The notes under the pieces were generated by a model. It saw nothing but the letters and a program-made list of their open reading frames with translations. It made no database searches and was not told the DNA's origin. From Acidovorax sp. GBBC 1281 (lineage in GTDB: Bacteria > Pseudomonadota > Gammaproteobacteria > Burkholderiales > Burkholderiaceae_C), in the NCBI RefSeq assembly GCF_028473645.1, contig NZ_CP097269.1, positions 3,242,001 through 3,306,000 of the forward strand: DNA of 64,000 nt, in the 5' to 3' direction. A program made the position numbers and the translations under genes. This document shows, piece after piece, positions 7,446 to 16,983 of the stretch. The first letter of the stretch is position 1, and each line of letters opens with the position of its first letter.

Positions 7446-9656
7446 ATGAACCAGCACACCCCCATCGCCCTGGCCGTCGCACTAGCCCTCGCCACATTCG
7501 GCCTTCAGGCCAATGCCCAGGCCACGGCCACCCCTGCGGACGCCCCCACCCTGCCCACGGTGACGGTGGGCGCCAGCGCGGACGCATCGGCACAAGGCCT
7601 GTCGCCCGCCTACCCCGGCGGCCAAGTCGCCCGCGGCGGGCGGGCCGGCATCCTGGGCACGCGCGATGCGATGGAGACGCCTTTCAGCATCACCAGCTAC
7701 ACCAACGAACTGATCCAGGACCGGCAGGCGCGCAGCGTGGGCGAGGTGCTGCAAAACGATGCCGGCGTGCGGCTGGCGCGCGGCTTCGGCAACTTCCAGG
7801 AAACGTATTTCATCCGCGGCTTTCTGCTGGACTCGGACGACGTGGCCTACAACGGCCTGTACAGCCTGCTGCCGCGCCAGTACATCGCGACCGAACTCTT
7901 CGAGCGCGTGGAGCTGCTGCGCGGCGCATCGGCATTCCTGAACGGCGCGGCGCCCAACGGCGGCGGCATCGGCGGCGCGATCAACCTGCTGCCCAAGCGC
8001 GCGCCCAACGAGCCGCTGTCGCGCGTGACCGTGGGCACGGGCTCGGGCGGGTACGGCCAGGTGTCCACCGACATCGCGCGCCGCTTCGGCCCCGACAACA
8101 GCACCGGCATCCGACTGAATGCCGCCTACCGCGACGGCGACACCGCCGTGGACCATGAAAAGAGCCAGCTGGGTCTGGTCTCCGTGGGCCTCGACTGGCG
8201 CAGCCGCGATGTGCGCCTGTCGGGCGATATCGGCTGGCAGGACAACAAGCTCAGGGGCACGCGCACCAATGTCACCCTCAACGGCGCGAACGCCAACTTC
8301 ATTCCCGCCGCGCCGGACGCCTCGGCCAACTTCTCGCAACCCTGGACGTACTCCAACGAGCGCGACCTGTTCGGCACCTTCCGCGGCGAAGTGGACATCA
8401 GCCCCGATGTCACCGCGTGGGGCGCCTGGGGCCTGCGCCGCAGCGAAGAGTCCAACTCGCTGGCCAACCTCAGCGTGAGCAACTCGACCACCGGCGAAGG
8501 CAGCACCTACCGCTTCGACAACACCCGCAAGGACCGGGTGAACACGGGCGAGCTCGGCGTGCGCGGCAAGGCCCGCACGGGCAGCGTGGGCCATGAGTGG
8601 GTGGCCTCGGCCTCGTACTTCGATGCCGAGAAAGACAACGCCTACGCATTCGACTTTTTGAACACCCGCCCGGGCAGCCTGTATGCCTATACGCCCTACG
8701 CACAGCCCGCCTTCAGCGCGAATGCGGGCTATGGCGGGACGCTCGCCAGCCCCAACCTGACCGGCCGCACCCGCATGACCAGCTTCGCGCTGGGCGACAC
8801 GATGTCCTTCGTGCAGGACACCGTCCTCGTCACGCTGGGCCTGCGCCACCAGAAGCTCGACGTGGCCGACTATGCCTACGGCACCTCGGCCCTGACCAAC
8901 CGCTACGAGCAAAGCCGCACCAGCCCCCTGGCGAGCGCCGTGTTCAAGGCCAGCAAGCAGCTGTCGCTGTACGCCAACTATGTCGAGAGCCTGAGCAAGG
9001 GTGAAACCGCGCCCGCCACGGCCAACGGCACGCCGGTGGTCAACCGCGGCGAGCAGCTGTCGCCCTACGTCGCCAAGCAAAAGGAGATCGGCCTCAAGTA
9101 CGACGCCGGCCGGATCGGCGGCTCGCTGGCGCTGTTCAGCACGACCAAGCCGCGCGCCATCGTCAACGCGGCCAACGTGTTCGCCTCGTCCGGCAAGGAC
9201 CGCCACCAGGGCGTGGAGCTCAACGTGTACGGCGAGGCCACGCGCGGCCTGCGCGTGCTCGGCGGCATGACGTGGCTGGATGCCAAGCAGCGCGAGACCG
9301 GCAATGCCGCGCTCAATGGCAACCGCGTGATCGGCGTGACGCGCCTGCAGGCGAACCTGGGCGCGGAATGGGACGTGCCGGGCGCGCAGGGCTTGGCCCT
9401 GGACGCGCGCGTGGTGCGCACCGGCGCCACCTATGCCAACGACGCCAACACCCTGCGCGTGCCCGCCTGGACGCGCCTGGACCTGGGCGTGCGCTACGCC
9501 ACCGAGTGGAGCGGCCGCCTGGTCACCCTGCGCGCCCGCGTGGACAACGCCACCGACCGCAACTACTGGGCCTCCGCCGGCGGCTACCCGGGCTCCGGCT
9601 ACCTCGTGGTGGCAGCGCCCCGCACGTTCACGCTGAGCGCCAGCGTGGATTTCTGA
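7446..9656 (+). CDS. TonB-dependent siderophore receptor
   Basis: About 736 residues. Four in-frame ATGs lie at 7428, 7434, 7440 and 7446 (a repeated CCCATG); 7446 gives the best signal peptide (MNQHTPIALAVALALATFGLQANAQA). After the leader there is a TonB-box-like LPTVTVGA, then a plug domain (TPFSITSYTNELIQDRQARSVGE...FIRGF, RVELLRGASAFLNG, GGAINLLPKRA). A 22-strand barrel follows, ending in Phe (LSASVDF). The ligand is probably a ferric siderophore of the FhuE/FoxA/FpvA type; no synthesis genes are nearby, so a xenosiderophore is possible. It is followed after 34 bases by the PepSY gene. Confidence 0.92.
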   Translation: MNQHTPIALAVALALATFGLQANAQATATPADAPTLPTVTVGASADASAQGLSPAYPGGQVARGGRAGILGTRDAMETPFSITSYTNELIQDRQARSVGEVLQNDAGVRLARGFGNFQETYFIRGFLLDSDDVAYNGLYSLLPRQYIATELFERVELLRGASAFLNGAAPNGGGIGGAINLLPKRAPNEPLSRVTVGTGSGGYGQVSTDIARRFGPDNSTGIRLNAAYRDGDTAVDHEKSQLGLVSVGLDWRSRDVRLSGDIGWQDNKLRGTRTNVTLNGANANFIPAAPDASANFSQPWTYSNERDLFGTFRGEVDISPDVTAWGAWGLRRSEESNSLANLSVSNSTTGEGSTYRFDNTRKDRVNTGELGVRGKARTGSVGHEWVASASYFDAEKDNAYAFDFLNTRPGSLYAYTPYAQPAFSANAGYGGTLASPNLTGRTRMTSFALGDTMSFVQDTVLVTLGLRHQKLDVADYAYGTSALTNRYEQSRTSPLASAVFKASKQLSLYANYVESLSKGETAPATANGTPVVNRGEQLSPYVAKQKEIGLKYDAGRIGGSLALFSTTKPRAIVNAANVFASSGKDRHQGVELNVYGEATRGLRVLGGMTWLDAKQRETGNAALNGNRVIGVTRLQANLGAEWDVPGAQGLALDARVVRTGATYANDANTLRVPAWTRLDLGVRYATEWSGRLVTLRARVDNATDRNYWASAGGYPGSGYLVVAAPRTFTLSASVDF

Positions 9657-9690
9657 TCCCGCCGCGACGCTCCCACCCATCGCACCGACC

Positions 9691-10878
9691 ATGCTGACTG
9701 CACGCTCCCTCAAGACCTGGACCTGGCTGCACAAGTGGAGCAGCCTGGTCTGCACCGTGTTCATGCTGCTGTGCCTCACGGGCCTGCCGCTGATCTTCCA
9801 CCACGAGATCGGGCACCTGCTGGGCACCGAGGTGGAAGCCCCGCCCATGCCCGCCGGCACGCCACACGTCAGCCTGGACCGCGTGCTGGACGTGGCACGT
9901 GCACAGCACCCGGACCGCGTGGTGCAGTTCGCCTCGCAGCCCGAGGACAGCACCGACCTGTGGTTCGCCACCCTCACGCCCACACCCGCTCCCACCGAGG
10001 ATTTCCGCTCGGTGGCGGTGGATGCGCGCACCGGCGCGTTGCTGGCGCAACCGCGCTTCGACGAAGGGTTCATGTACGTGATGTTCAAGCTGCACGTGGA
10101 CCTGTTCGCGGGCCTGGCGGGCAAGCTGTTCCTGGGCTTCATGGGTTTGCTGCTGCTGGTGGCCATCGTCACGGGCGTGGTGCTGTATGCGCCCTTCATG
10201 CGCAAACTGCGATTCGGCGAGGTGCGGCGCGAGCGCTCGACCCGCGTGAAATGGCTCGACCTGCACAACCTGCTGGGCATCGTCACGCTGGTGTGGGCCT
10301 TCGTGGTGGGCGGCACGGGCATGATCAACACCTGGGCCGACCTGCTCGTCAAATACTGGCAGTACGACGAACTGAGTGCGCTGCTGGCGCCCTACAACGG
10401 CCAGCCGATCACGCCCGTGGCCGAGCGCGCCTCGGTGCAGAAATCGCTGGACGCGGCCCTGGCCCGCGCACCGGGCACCAAGCTGTCGTTCATCGCGTTT
10501 CCGGGCACGTCGTTTTCCAGCCCGCACCACCACACGTTCTTCCTGCGCGGCAACGAGCCGCTCACGTCGCGGCTGCTGCAGCCAGTGCTGGTGGATGCCA
10601 AGACGGCAGAGGTGACCGCCGCGCCCAAGCTGCCCTGGTACCTCGTGGCCCTGCTGGTGTCGCAGCCGCTGCACTTCGGCGACTACGGCGGCATGCCGAT
10701 GAAGATCCTCTGGGCGCTTCTGGACATCGCCACCATCATCGTGCTGGGCAGCGGGCTCTACCTCTGGCTGGGCCGCAGGGCGGCCAGCACGGCGACGGCA
10801 TCCCCCGGAAAAACGGCCAGCGGAGAAGCCACCCTGGCTTCCCCGCTGACGGCGGCACGCGCACCGCTCAAGCGCTAG
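9691..10878 (+). CDS. PepSY-associated transmembrane protein (siderophore-iron reductase type)
   Basis: 395 residues. It has four membrane segments: [19 protein letters not shown] near the N-terminus, [40 protein letters not shown], and [22 protein letters not shown] at the end. PepSY-like periplasmic parts lie between them. Conserved histidines at the helix ends (LHKW, LHVDLF, LHNLLG) suggest heme ligands. Members next to TonB receptors are thought to reduce ferric siderophores. It lies 34 bases after the receptor, so they are one transcript. Its last 11 bases overlap the end of tctA on the other strand. Confidence 0.88.
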   Translation: MLTARSLKTWTWLHKWSSLVCTVFMLLCLTGLPLIFHHEIGHLLGTEVEAPPMPAGTPHVSLDRVLDVARAQHPDRVVQFASQPEDSTDLWFATLTPTPAPTEDFRSVAVDARTGALLAQPRFDEGFMYVMFKLHVDLFAGLAGKLFLGFMGLLLLVAIVTGVVLYAPFMRKLRFGEVRRERSTRVKWLDLHNLLGIVTLVWAFVVGGTGMINTWADLLVKYWQYDELSALLAPYNGQPITPVAERASVQKSLDAALARAPGTKLSFIAFPGTSFSSPHHHTFFLRGNEPLTSRLLQPVLVDAKTAEVTAAPKLPWYLVALLVSQPLHFGDYGGMPMKILWALLDIATIIVLGSGLYLWLGRRAASTATASPGKTASGEATLASPLTAARAPLKR

Positions 10879-12379
10879 CCAGGGCCAGGCGGCGCGCGGC
10901 CCAGCCACGCATCAGGCGGGGCACGACCAGCACCGCTACCACGATCACCATCAGCGTGAGCGACATGGGCCGCGTGACGAAGATCGACCAGCTGCCCTCG
11001 CCGATCGAGATCGCATTGCGCATCTGCGCTTCGGCCAGGGGCCCGAGGATCATGCCCACGACGACCGGTGCGGTGGGGAAATCGAACCGGCGCATCAGCA
11101 CGCCCAGCACGCCGATGCCATACAGCAGGAACAGGTCGAACGCGCTCTGGCGCATGCCGTAGGCCCCCACCGTGGCGAAGATCAGGATGCCCGCATACAG
11201 CTGGGGCTTCGGAATCTTGAGCAGCTTGACCCACAGGCCCACCATGGGCAGGTTCAGCACCAGCAGCATCACATTGCCGATGTACAGCGAGGCGATCAGC
11301 GCCCACACCAGCGTGGCCGACGTGGTGAACAGCTGCGGGCCGGGGTTAATGCCGTAGTTCTGGAACGCGCCCAGCAGCACGGCCGTCGTGTTGGAGGTCG
11401 GGATGCCCAGCGTGAGCAGCGGGATCATCGCGGCCGTCACCGTGGCGTTGTTGGCAGCCTCGGGGCCCGCCACGCCCTCGATGGCGCCTTCCTTGCCGAA
11501 CTCGGCCTTGTCATCGCCCTTGGCCAGCTTCTTCTCGGTGGCGTAGCTCAGGAAGGTCGGGATCTCCGTGCCGCCGGCGGGAATGCAGCCGAACGGCGTG
11601 CCGATCAACGTGCCGCGCAGCCAGGCGGGAATGGAGCGCTTCCAGTCGCGCGCCGTCATGTGCACGCGGCCCATGCGGTTTTGCGTGTCCACCACCCGGC
11701 CTTCGTACATGGCGGCATACAGCACCTCGGCCACGGCGAACAGACCCACGGCCACCAGCACGATGTCGATGCCGTCCAGCAGTTCGGGCTGGCCGGCCGT
11801 GTAGCGCGCCGCACCGGAGATCTGGTCCATGCCTACCAAGCCGGCGGCCAGGCCCACGAACAGCGCCGTGAGGCCGCGCACCGTGCTCTTGCCCAGCACC
11901 GCGCTCACGGTCGTGAAGGCCAGCACCATCAGCATGAAATATTCCGGCGGCCCCAGGCGAACGGCGAAGTCGGCCACGTAGGGCGCGAACAGCGTCACCA
12001 CCACGGTGGCGATGGTGCCGGCGACGAACGAGCCGATGGCCGCCGTGGCCAGCGCCGCACCCGCGCGCCCGCTCTTGGCCATCTTGTTGCCCTCCATGGC
12101 CGTGACCATGCTCGCCGTCTCCCCGGGCGTGTTCAGCAGGATCGAAGTGGTCGATCCGCCATACATCGCGCCGTAGTAGATGCCGGCGAAGAAGATCATC
12201 GAGGCCGTGACCTCGACCTTGGCCGTGATGGGCAGCAGCATGGCCACCGCCACGGCGGGGCCGATGCCGGGCAGCACGCCCACGGCGGTGCCCAGCGCGC
12301 AGCCCACCAGGGCCCACAGGAGATTGGCCGGAGTGGCCGCGGTGGCGAAGCCCGCCAGCAATGCGTCGAAGATTTCCAT
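10868..12379 (-). CDS. tctA: Tripartite tricarboxylate transporter large permease TctA
   Basis: 503 residues, standard for TctA, with about 10-12 membrane helices. Typical family blocks are present: [39 protein letters not shown] near the N-terminus, [23 protein letters not shown] in the middle and [19 protein letters not shown] later. It forms the large channel subunit for citrate or another carboxylate in the inner membrane, powered by ion gradient and fed by the periplasmic TctC. Its ATG shares one base with the stop of tctB (TGATG), so translation is coupled. It ends convergent with the PepSY gene. Confidence 0.95.
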   Translation of the reverse strand: MEIFDALLAGFATAATPANLLWALVGCALGTAVGVLPGIGPAVAVAMLLPITAKVEVTASMIFFAGIYYGAMYGGSTTSILLNTPGETASMVTAMEGNKMAKSGRAGAALATAAIGSFVAGTIATVVVTLFAPYVADFAVRLGPPEYFMLMVLAFTTVSAVLGKSTVRGLTALFVGLAAGLVGMDQISGAARYTAGQPELLDGIDIVLVAVGLFAVAEVLYAAMYEGRVVDTQNRMGRVHMTARDWKRSIPAWLRGTLIGTPFGCIPAGGTEIPTFLSYATEKKLAKGDDKAEFGKEGAIEGVAGPEAANNATVTAAMIPLLTLGIPTSNTTAVLLGAFQNYGINPGPQLFTTSATLVWALIASLYIGNVMLLVLNLPMVGLWVKLLKIPKPQLYAGILIFATVGAYGMRQSAFDLFLLYGIGVLGVLMRRFDFPTAPVVVGMILGPLAEAQMRNAISIGEGSWSIFVTRPMSLTLMVIVVAVLVVPRLMRGWAARRLALASA

Positions 12380-12945
12380 CACAGCCACCCTGTTTGCGTG
12401 AGGCCTGGCAGGTTGATCGCCAGGAATTGCGTGAAAGCCCAGTAAACCGGCGCCGAGATCAGCGCGCCGGTCAGCACGTCCATCGCCCAGGTGCGCGCCG
12501 CACCAGCCGAGGGTTGCCCGGCCGCCCGGCGAAGCCCCTGCACCGCCAGCACGTAGCACAGCGTGCAGCTCAGGATGAAGCCCACCGTGGCGATCAGCGC
12601 CGCATTCAGCAGCAGTCCGGCCGACACCCAGACGAACGCCACCTTGTTGGCGCGCGCGGCACCGCCGGGCTCGTCCATGGAGCGAAAGCCGCCCGACAGC
12701 GCCTCCCACAGCAGCACCCCGCCGCACAAGGCCAGCACGCCGGCCACCAGCCAGGGCAGGAAGCTCGGGCCCACGCCGCCGTAGCCCGCGTTCGAGGGAA
12801 TGCTCACGGCACCGAAGGCCAGTCCGCCCGCGATCAGCACCACGGCGGCGCCCACGGCCGCCTGCATGCGCGCGCCGGGCACCGTGCTGGGCCCGGGGTC
12901 GGGCTCGGCCAGGGAAGGGGGGGAAGAAGCGATAGGCTCCGACAT
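12379..12945 (-). CDS. tctB: Tripartite tricarboxylate transporter small subunit TctB
   Basis: 188 residues from ATG 12945 (GAGGACA upstream). The frame remains open further upstream, but MSEP gives a normal TctB length. It has four predicted helices: [59 protein letters not shown] and a last one around [17 protein letters not shown]. The N-terminal 25 residues are Pro/Ser-rich and cytoplasmic. It is the small membrane subunit that pairs with TctA; its stop overlaps the tctA start by one base. It lies between tctC and tctA, the usual tctCBA order. Confidence 0.9.
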   Translation of the reverse strand: MSEPIASSPPSLAEPDPGPSTVPGARMQAAVGAAVVLIAGGLAFGAVSIPSNAGYGGVGPSFLPWLVAGVLALCGGVLLWEALSGGFRSMDEPGGAARANKVAFVWVSAGLLLNAALIATVGFILSCTLCYVLAVQGLRRAAGQPSAGAARTWAMDVLTGALISAPVYWAFTQFLAINLPGLTQTGWL

Positions 12946-13078
12946 GCTTGTGTCCTCGTCATCCCCCGGGGCCACCGGCACGGGGTGCATTGATTTCAGC
13001 GCTGGGGTTCGGCGGCCGCGCAGGTCACGGCGGTGCGCCACCCGGGCCGGGCGCCGCACCGCGTGGGCAACACCGGGA

Positions 13079-14038
13079 TCAGACCATGCCGGCCTTGACC
13101 ATCGTGGCGCGCAGGCTGGCGAATTCGGCATCGACGAACGCGCCGAACTCGTCGCCGGCCAGCCATGCGGGCGTCCAGTCGTTCTTCTCCAGCGACTCGG
13201 CCCAGCTCTTGCTCTTGAGCGCCTTGGCCACCATGTCCACCAGGCCCTTGCGCTGCTCGGCCGAGATGCCCGGGGCGGCATACACGCCGCGCCAGTTGCC
13301 GATCTCCACATTGATGCCCTGCTCCTTGAGCGTGGGCACCGAAGAGCCCTTCAGGCGCTGGCCCGAGGTCACCGCCACCGGCACCATCTTCTTGGTGTTG
13401 ATGTACTCGGCCATCTCGCTGTAGCCGCCACCGCCGATGGTCACGTTGCCGCCCAGGATGGCCGCGATCGCCTCGCCACCTCCGCGGAACGCCACGTAGT
13501 TGATCTTGGCCGGGTCCACACCGGCTTCGCGGGCGATCATCGCCGCGGCGATGTGCTCGGTGGAGCCGCGCGAGCCGCCGCCCCACTTCACGCTGCCAGG
13601 GTCCTTCTTGAGCTGGGCGATCACGTCACCCATGGTCTTGAAGGGCGAGCTGGCCGGCAGCACGAACACGTTGTATTCGCTGGTCAGACGCGCGATCGGC
13701 GTGGCCTGCGACAGGTTCACGGGCGGCTTGCCCGTGATGATCCCGCCCACCATCACCGAGCCCATCACCATCAGCGCGTTCGGATCGCCCTTGCTGGAGT
13801 TGACGAACTGCGCCAGGCCGATGGCGCCGGCCGCGCCGCCCTTGTTGTCGTAGGTGACGGACGAGGCCACGCCGGCGTCCTGCAGCGCGCGGCCCAGGGC
13901 ACGGCCCGTGGTGTCCCAGCCGCCGCCGGGGTTGGCCGGCAGCATCATCTTGACGGCGGTGGCAGCGCGGGCCGACAACGGCAACGCACCGGCCGCGGCC
14001 AGGGCCGCCAGGGATTTGAGGAAGGTGTCACGACGCAT
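13079..14038 (-). CDS. tctC: Tripartite tricarboxylate transporter substrate-binding protein (Bug family, TctC)
   Basis: 319 residues from ATG 14038 (CAGGAGACAACG upstream). The signal peptide FLKSLAALAAAGALPLSARA ends at an ARA-A site. The mature protein has Bug-family features: LPANPGGGWDTTGRALGRALQ at the ligand-binding loop, DNKGGAAGAIGLAQFVNS and the later VAFRGGGEAIAAILGGNVTIGGGG. It binds a carboxylate in the periplasm and delivers it to TctAB. It heads the tctCBA unit and is divergent from the two-component regulator across 130 bases, the standard tct arrangement. The exact ligand (citrate or other) is not determined. Confidence 0.92.
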   Translation of the reverse strand: MRRDTFLKSLAALAAAGALPLSARAATAVKMMLPANPGGGWDTTGRALGRALQDAGVASSVTYDNKGGAAGAIGLAQFVNSSKGDPNALMVMGSVMVGGIITGKPPVNLSQATPIARLTSEYNVFVLPASSPFKTMGDVIAQLKKDPGSVKWGGGSRGSTEHIAAAMIAREAGVDPAKINYVAFRGGGEAIAAILGGNVTIGGGGYSEMAEYINTKKMVPVAVTSGQRLKGSSVPTLKEQGINVEIGNWRGVYAAPGISAEQRKGLVDMVAKALKSKSWAESLEKNDWTPAWLAGDEFGAFVDAEFASLRATMVKAGMV

Positions 14039-14168
14039 CGTTGTCTCCTGGATTAATAGTTGTACGAACGGGCCGATGATGCGCGCCGTTCCTGTCAAAC
14101 GGCTGTCCACACGCTCAGGGTAAACACCCATCTTCGGCGCCGCTGCGAGCGGTGCTAAGGTGCCGCGC

Positions 14169-14852
14169 ATGCAACTGCTTCTCGTGGAAGACGACCCGGC
14201 CATGCAGGCCACGCTGCAACGCTCCCTGACCCGCCGCGGCATGGAGGTGACGGCCCTCGGCGACGGCCGCGCCGCCCTCGCGCAATGGACCGCGCGCGCC
14301 CCGGATGCCGTCGTGCTGGACCTCACCCTGCCCGGCCTCGACGGCCTGCAGGTGCTGCAGCAGGCGCGTGCCAAGGGGCTGCGCACCCCCGTGCTGCTGC
14401 TCACCGCGCGCGGCACCGTGGGGGACCGGGTGCTCGGCCTGAATGCCGGCGCCGACGACTACCTGCCCAAGCCCTTCGACCTGGACGAACTGGAGGCGCG
14501 GCTGCGCGCGCTGGTGCGCCGGACCGGCGAGGCGCCTGAGGCCAAATCGGCCTCCAGCACAATCAACATCGCGGCTGTGCGCTACGAAAAAGATAGCGGC
14601 GCCATCTACCTGGGCAACGAGGTCATGGAGTTCACCCCGCGCGAGTTGGCCCTCATGCACGCCCTGCTCGCCCAGCCCGGCCATGCGGTGACCAAGGAGC
14701 GCCTGTACGAACTGGTCTTTCCCGGGCAGCTCGACGTGCAGTACGAGGCCATCGAGGTCGTCGTCTACCGCCTGCGCAAGAAGCTGGTGGGCACCGGCCT
14801 CACGCTCATGACCCTGCGGGGGCTGGGCTACCTGCTCAAGGCCGATGCATGA
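14169..14852 (+). CDS. tctD: Response regulator of the OmpR class, TctD-like
   Basis: 227 residues. The receiver domain (1-120) has the acidic pair D8/D9, phosphoacceptor D51 in VVLDLTL and the lysine in LPKPFD. A winged-helix DNA-binding domain fills about 148-227 (FTPRELALMHALL, VVYRLRKKLV, LRGLGYLL). It presumably activates the divergent tctCBA operon. The linker, about residues 129-143 (SSTINIAAVRYEKDS), is encoded by what looks like an in-frame copy of the dispersed repeat (14553-14598). Its stop overlaps the kinase start by ATGA. A GTG at 14160 is an alternative start, 3 codons longer. Confidence 0.92.
   Translation: MQLLLVEDDPAMQATLQRSLTRRGMEVTALGDGRAALAQWTARAPDAVVLDLTLPGLDGLQVLQQARAKGLRTPVLLLTARGTVGDRVLGLNAGADDYLPKPFDLDELEARLRALVRRTGEAPEAKSASSTINIAAVRYEKDSGAIYLGNEVMEFTPRELALMHALLAQPGHAVTKERLYELVFPGQLDVQYEAIEVVVYRLRKKLVGTGLTLMTLRGLGYLLKADA
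14553..14598. repeat. Dispersed repeat copy 3, inside the response regulator gene
   Basis: CCAGCACAATCAACATCGCG followed by GCTACGAAAAAGATAGC (14581-14597) matches, in reverse orientation, the intergenic copies (CAATCA, then a G-rich block, then GCTA...TAGC). It falls in the inter-domain linker in frame. Confidence 0.5.
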
Positions 14853-16309
14853 AGCGCGCCGCCGCGCGCCCCCGCACGCGATCGCTGCGCCGGCAACTGC
14901 TGGTGGGCATCCTCGTGCCCGCCTCGCTGTTCATCGCCTACAACACCCATAGCCTTTACCGGCAGACCCTGGCATCGCTGCACACGGCCTATGACCGCAC
15001 CCTGCTCGCCTCCGCCAAGAGCATCAGCGAGCAGATCGACGTGACCGGCTACGACGATGCGGCCCAGCTGCGTGCCATCGTTCCCTACTCCGCGCTGGAG
15101 GCCTTCGAGGCGGACAACCAAAGCCGCATGTTCTACCGCGTGTCCGACCTGCACGGCGGCCTGGTGTCGGGGTTTGCAGAACTGCCGTTCTGGCACGGCA
15201 GCATTCCTGCCCGCCCGCCGTATGCCGCGCTGGTGGACTTCTACGACGACCAGTTCCGCGGCCGCCCCGTGCGCGTGGCCGTTCTGCTGCAGCCCGTGGC
15301 CACGCCCCAGGGCCGCGGCATGGCCGTGATCCAGGTGGCTGAAACGCTGGAGCTGCGCCAGACCCTGGCCCTGCAGATCCTGTGGACCACGCTGGCGCGG
15401 CAGGCACTGCTGGTAGTGGCCATCGGCGTCATCGTGGTGCTGGTGGTGCAACAGGCCACGCGCCCTGTGCGGCAGCTCAGCGCGCGGCTGCAGAACCGGC
15501 CTGAGGACGACCTGCGCCCCATCTCCGCGCCATCCGCGCCGCGCGAGCTGCAGCCGCTCATCGACGCCACCAACCACGTCATGCTGCGGCTGTCGCACCT
15601 GCTGGCACACCAGAAACGTTTCGTGCGCGATGCCTCGCACCAATTGCGCACGCCGCTGGCCGTGCTCAAGACCCAGGTGCAGTCCGCGCTTCGTGGCGAT
15701 GCGCCTCCGGAGCAGGCGCTGCACGAGATCAGCGACACCGTGGAGCGTGCCACCCAGTTGGCCAACCAGATGCTCGCGCTGGCCAAGGTCGAGCAGTTGC
15801 GCCAGCAAAGCGCCCCACCCGTGACCCGGCTGGATGAAGAACTGCGGGCGATCGCCCTGGAACTGTCGCCCCTCATCGCCCAGCGCGACCTGGACTTCGG
15901 CATCCACACCGACCCGGCGCCCGTCCAGGCGCACGAATGGATGCTGCGCGAACTCACCCGCAATCTGCTGCACAACGCGATCCGCCATACACCGGTGTCC
16001 GGCGTGCTGTCTGTGGAGTTGCGCACGGACGGGCGCCACGTGGCGCTGACCGTGGCCGACAGCGGCCCCGGCATCGATGCCGAGCTGGCGCAGCGCCTGT
16101 TCCAGCCGTTCTCGGCCGGCGACGTGCGCACCGGGTCCGGACTGGGGCTGGCCATCTGCCAGGAGATCGTGCAGGCGCTGGACGGACAGATCGAGCTGTC
16201 CAACCGGAGGGACGGCGCACGGGTTGTCGGGCTGGATGCGGTGGTGCGCCTTCCGTTGGCATCGGCCGACAATCCGCCGCCCGCGGATCGGAAGAAAATG
16301 GCCGCATGA
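14849..16309 (+). CDS. tctE: Sensor histidine kinase, TctE-like
   Basis: 486 residues. Helix 1 (RRQLLVGILVPASLFIAYN) and helix 2 (LLVVAIGVIVVLVVQQA, about 190-206) bracket a periplasmic sensor region, followed by a HAMP-like linker. The H-box is RFVRDASHQLRTPLAVLKTQ (His about 264). ATPase boxes follow: NLLHNAIRHT, DSGPGIDAEL and GSGLGLAICQEIV. It senses a periplasmic carboxylate or its binding protein and phosphorylates the regulator encoded just upstream, whose last codons overlap its start (ATGA). Its own stop overlaps the Hsp15-like gene by ATGA, so the three genes form one coupled unit. Confidence 0.92.
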   Translation: MKRAAARPRTRSLRRQLLVGILVPASLFIAYNTHSLYRQTLASLHTAYDRTLLASAKSISEQIDVTGYDDAAQLRAIVPYSALEAFEADNQSRMFYRVSDLHGGLVSGFAELPFWHGSIPARPPYAALVDFYDDQFRGRPVRVAVLLQPVATPQGRGMAVIQVAETLELRQTLALQILWTTLARQALLVVAIGVIVVLVVQQATRPVRQLSARLQNRPEDDLRPISAPSAPRELQPLIDATNHVMLRLSHLLAHQKRFVRDASHQLRTPLAVLKTQVQSALRGDAPPEQALHEISDTVERATQLANQMLALAKVEQLRQQSAPPVTRLDEELRAIALELSPLIAQRDLDFGIHTDPAPVQAHEWMLRELTRNLLHNAIRHTPVSGVLSVELRTDGRHVALTVADSGPGIDAELAQRLFQPFSAGDVRTGSGLGLAICQEIVQALDGQIELSNRRDGARVVGLDAVVRLPLASADNPPPADRKKMAA

Positions 16310-16725
16310 ACCCTCCCGAATCGATGCGCCTGGACAAATGGCTGTGGTGCGCCCGTTTCTACAAAACCCGCTCGCTGGCCGTGGAAGAGATCGGCAAAGG
16401 CCGCGTGACCGTCAATGGCCAGGCGGCCAAGGCAGCCAGAGAACTGCGGGCCGGCGATACCGTCGATCTACGCCAAGGTCCCATGCAGCGCACGGTGCGA
16501 GTGCGTGCGCTCAGCGGTATGCGCGGTCCTGCACCTGTGGCGCAATTGCTTTATGAAGAAACGGCGGAAAGCATCGCCGCCCGCGAAAAAGCCGCGGAGC
16601 AGCGCCGCCTGGCGCCTGAGCCCGCCGCCAGCCTGCACGAAGGCCGGCCGACCAAACGGGATCGCCGCAACATCGACCAAGCGCGTGATTGGGGCAGCCG
16701 CTGGAGCGCGTCCGCCGACGATTGA
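16306..16725 (+). CDS. hslR: S4-domain RNA-binding heat-shock protein Hsp15
   Basis: 139 residues. The S4 domain is at the N-terminus (MRLDKWLWCARFYKTRSLAVEEIGKGRVTVNGQAAK), with a basic tail (RPTKRDRRNIDQARDWGSRWS) typical of Hsp15. The family binds 50S subunits carrying a stalled nascent chain with peptidyl-tRNA and helps recycle them. The ATG overlaps the kinase stop (ATGA), an unusual partner for a two-component operon, probably chance co-location. The start MNPPESMRLDKWLW could also be the second Met. No terminator is obvious immediately downstream. Confidence 0.85.
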   Translation: MNPPESMRLDKWLWCARFYKTRSLAVEEIGKGRVTVNGQAAKAARELRAGDTVDLRQGPMQRTVRVRALSGMRGPAPVAQLLYEETAESIAAREKAAEQRRLAPEPAASLHEGRPTKRDRRNIDQARDWGSRWSASADD

Positions 16726-16776
16726 CCGGCGGCTCCTCGGCGCCATGCCTGGGGAACCCTACCGCCCCAAAAGAAA

Positions 16777-16796
16777 TGCCCGCACAGGGGCGGGCA
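16777..16796 (-). terminator. Hairpin terminator, minus-strand transcript
   Basis: Read on the minus strand: TGCCCGC, loop CCCTGT, GCGGGCA, then TTTCTTTT. The stem is the same as that at 16916-16934, pointing to duplication. Confidence 0.6.
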
Positions 16797-16906
16797 AAGT
16801 CGGGCAGGCATTGCGGCCTGGTCACAGCCCGAATTCCTTAGGGGAGGCGATGCCCCGTCCGGTGGAATCCATTTTGAGCACGACCCTTACTCTCCGCTGA
16901 CAGCAC

Positions 16907-16983
16907 AAAAAAGAATGCCCGCACGAGGCGGGCAAAACTTGCTAAAGAGCAAGAAAGGGAGGTGTCGGCTGGAGGTGCCGACG
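16907..16983 (-). ncRNA. Candidate small RNA with CCUCC loops
   Basis: On the minus strand a TATGAT -10 box (16990-16995) is followed by about 77 bases holding three hairpins. The first is GTCGGC with loop ACCTCCA (16964-16982). The second is CTTGCT with loop CTTT (16937-16952). The third is TGCCCGC with loop CTCGT (16916-16934), ending in TTCTTTTTT. The first loop and the following single strand both contain CCUCC, complementary to Shine-Dalgarno sequences. The -35 is not clear. Promoter-like box, compact hairpins and a terminator together suggest an sRNA; expression is not shown. Confidence 0.45.
16916..16934 (-). terminator. Rho-independent terminator of candidate sRNA
   Basis: Minus strand: TGCCCGC, loop CTCGT, GCGGGCA, then TTCTTTTTT (to 16907). 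A strong stem with a clear U-run. Confidence 0.7.

Noticed and set aside
7482..10352. 956-residue minus-strand frame across the TonB receptor
   Set aside because: Shadow frame; composition is His/Arg/Gly-rich and without any domain.
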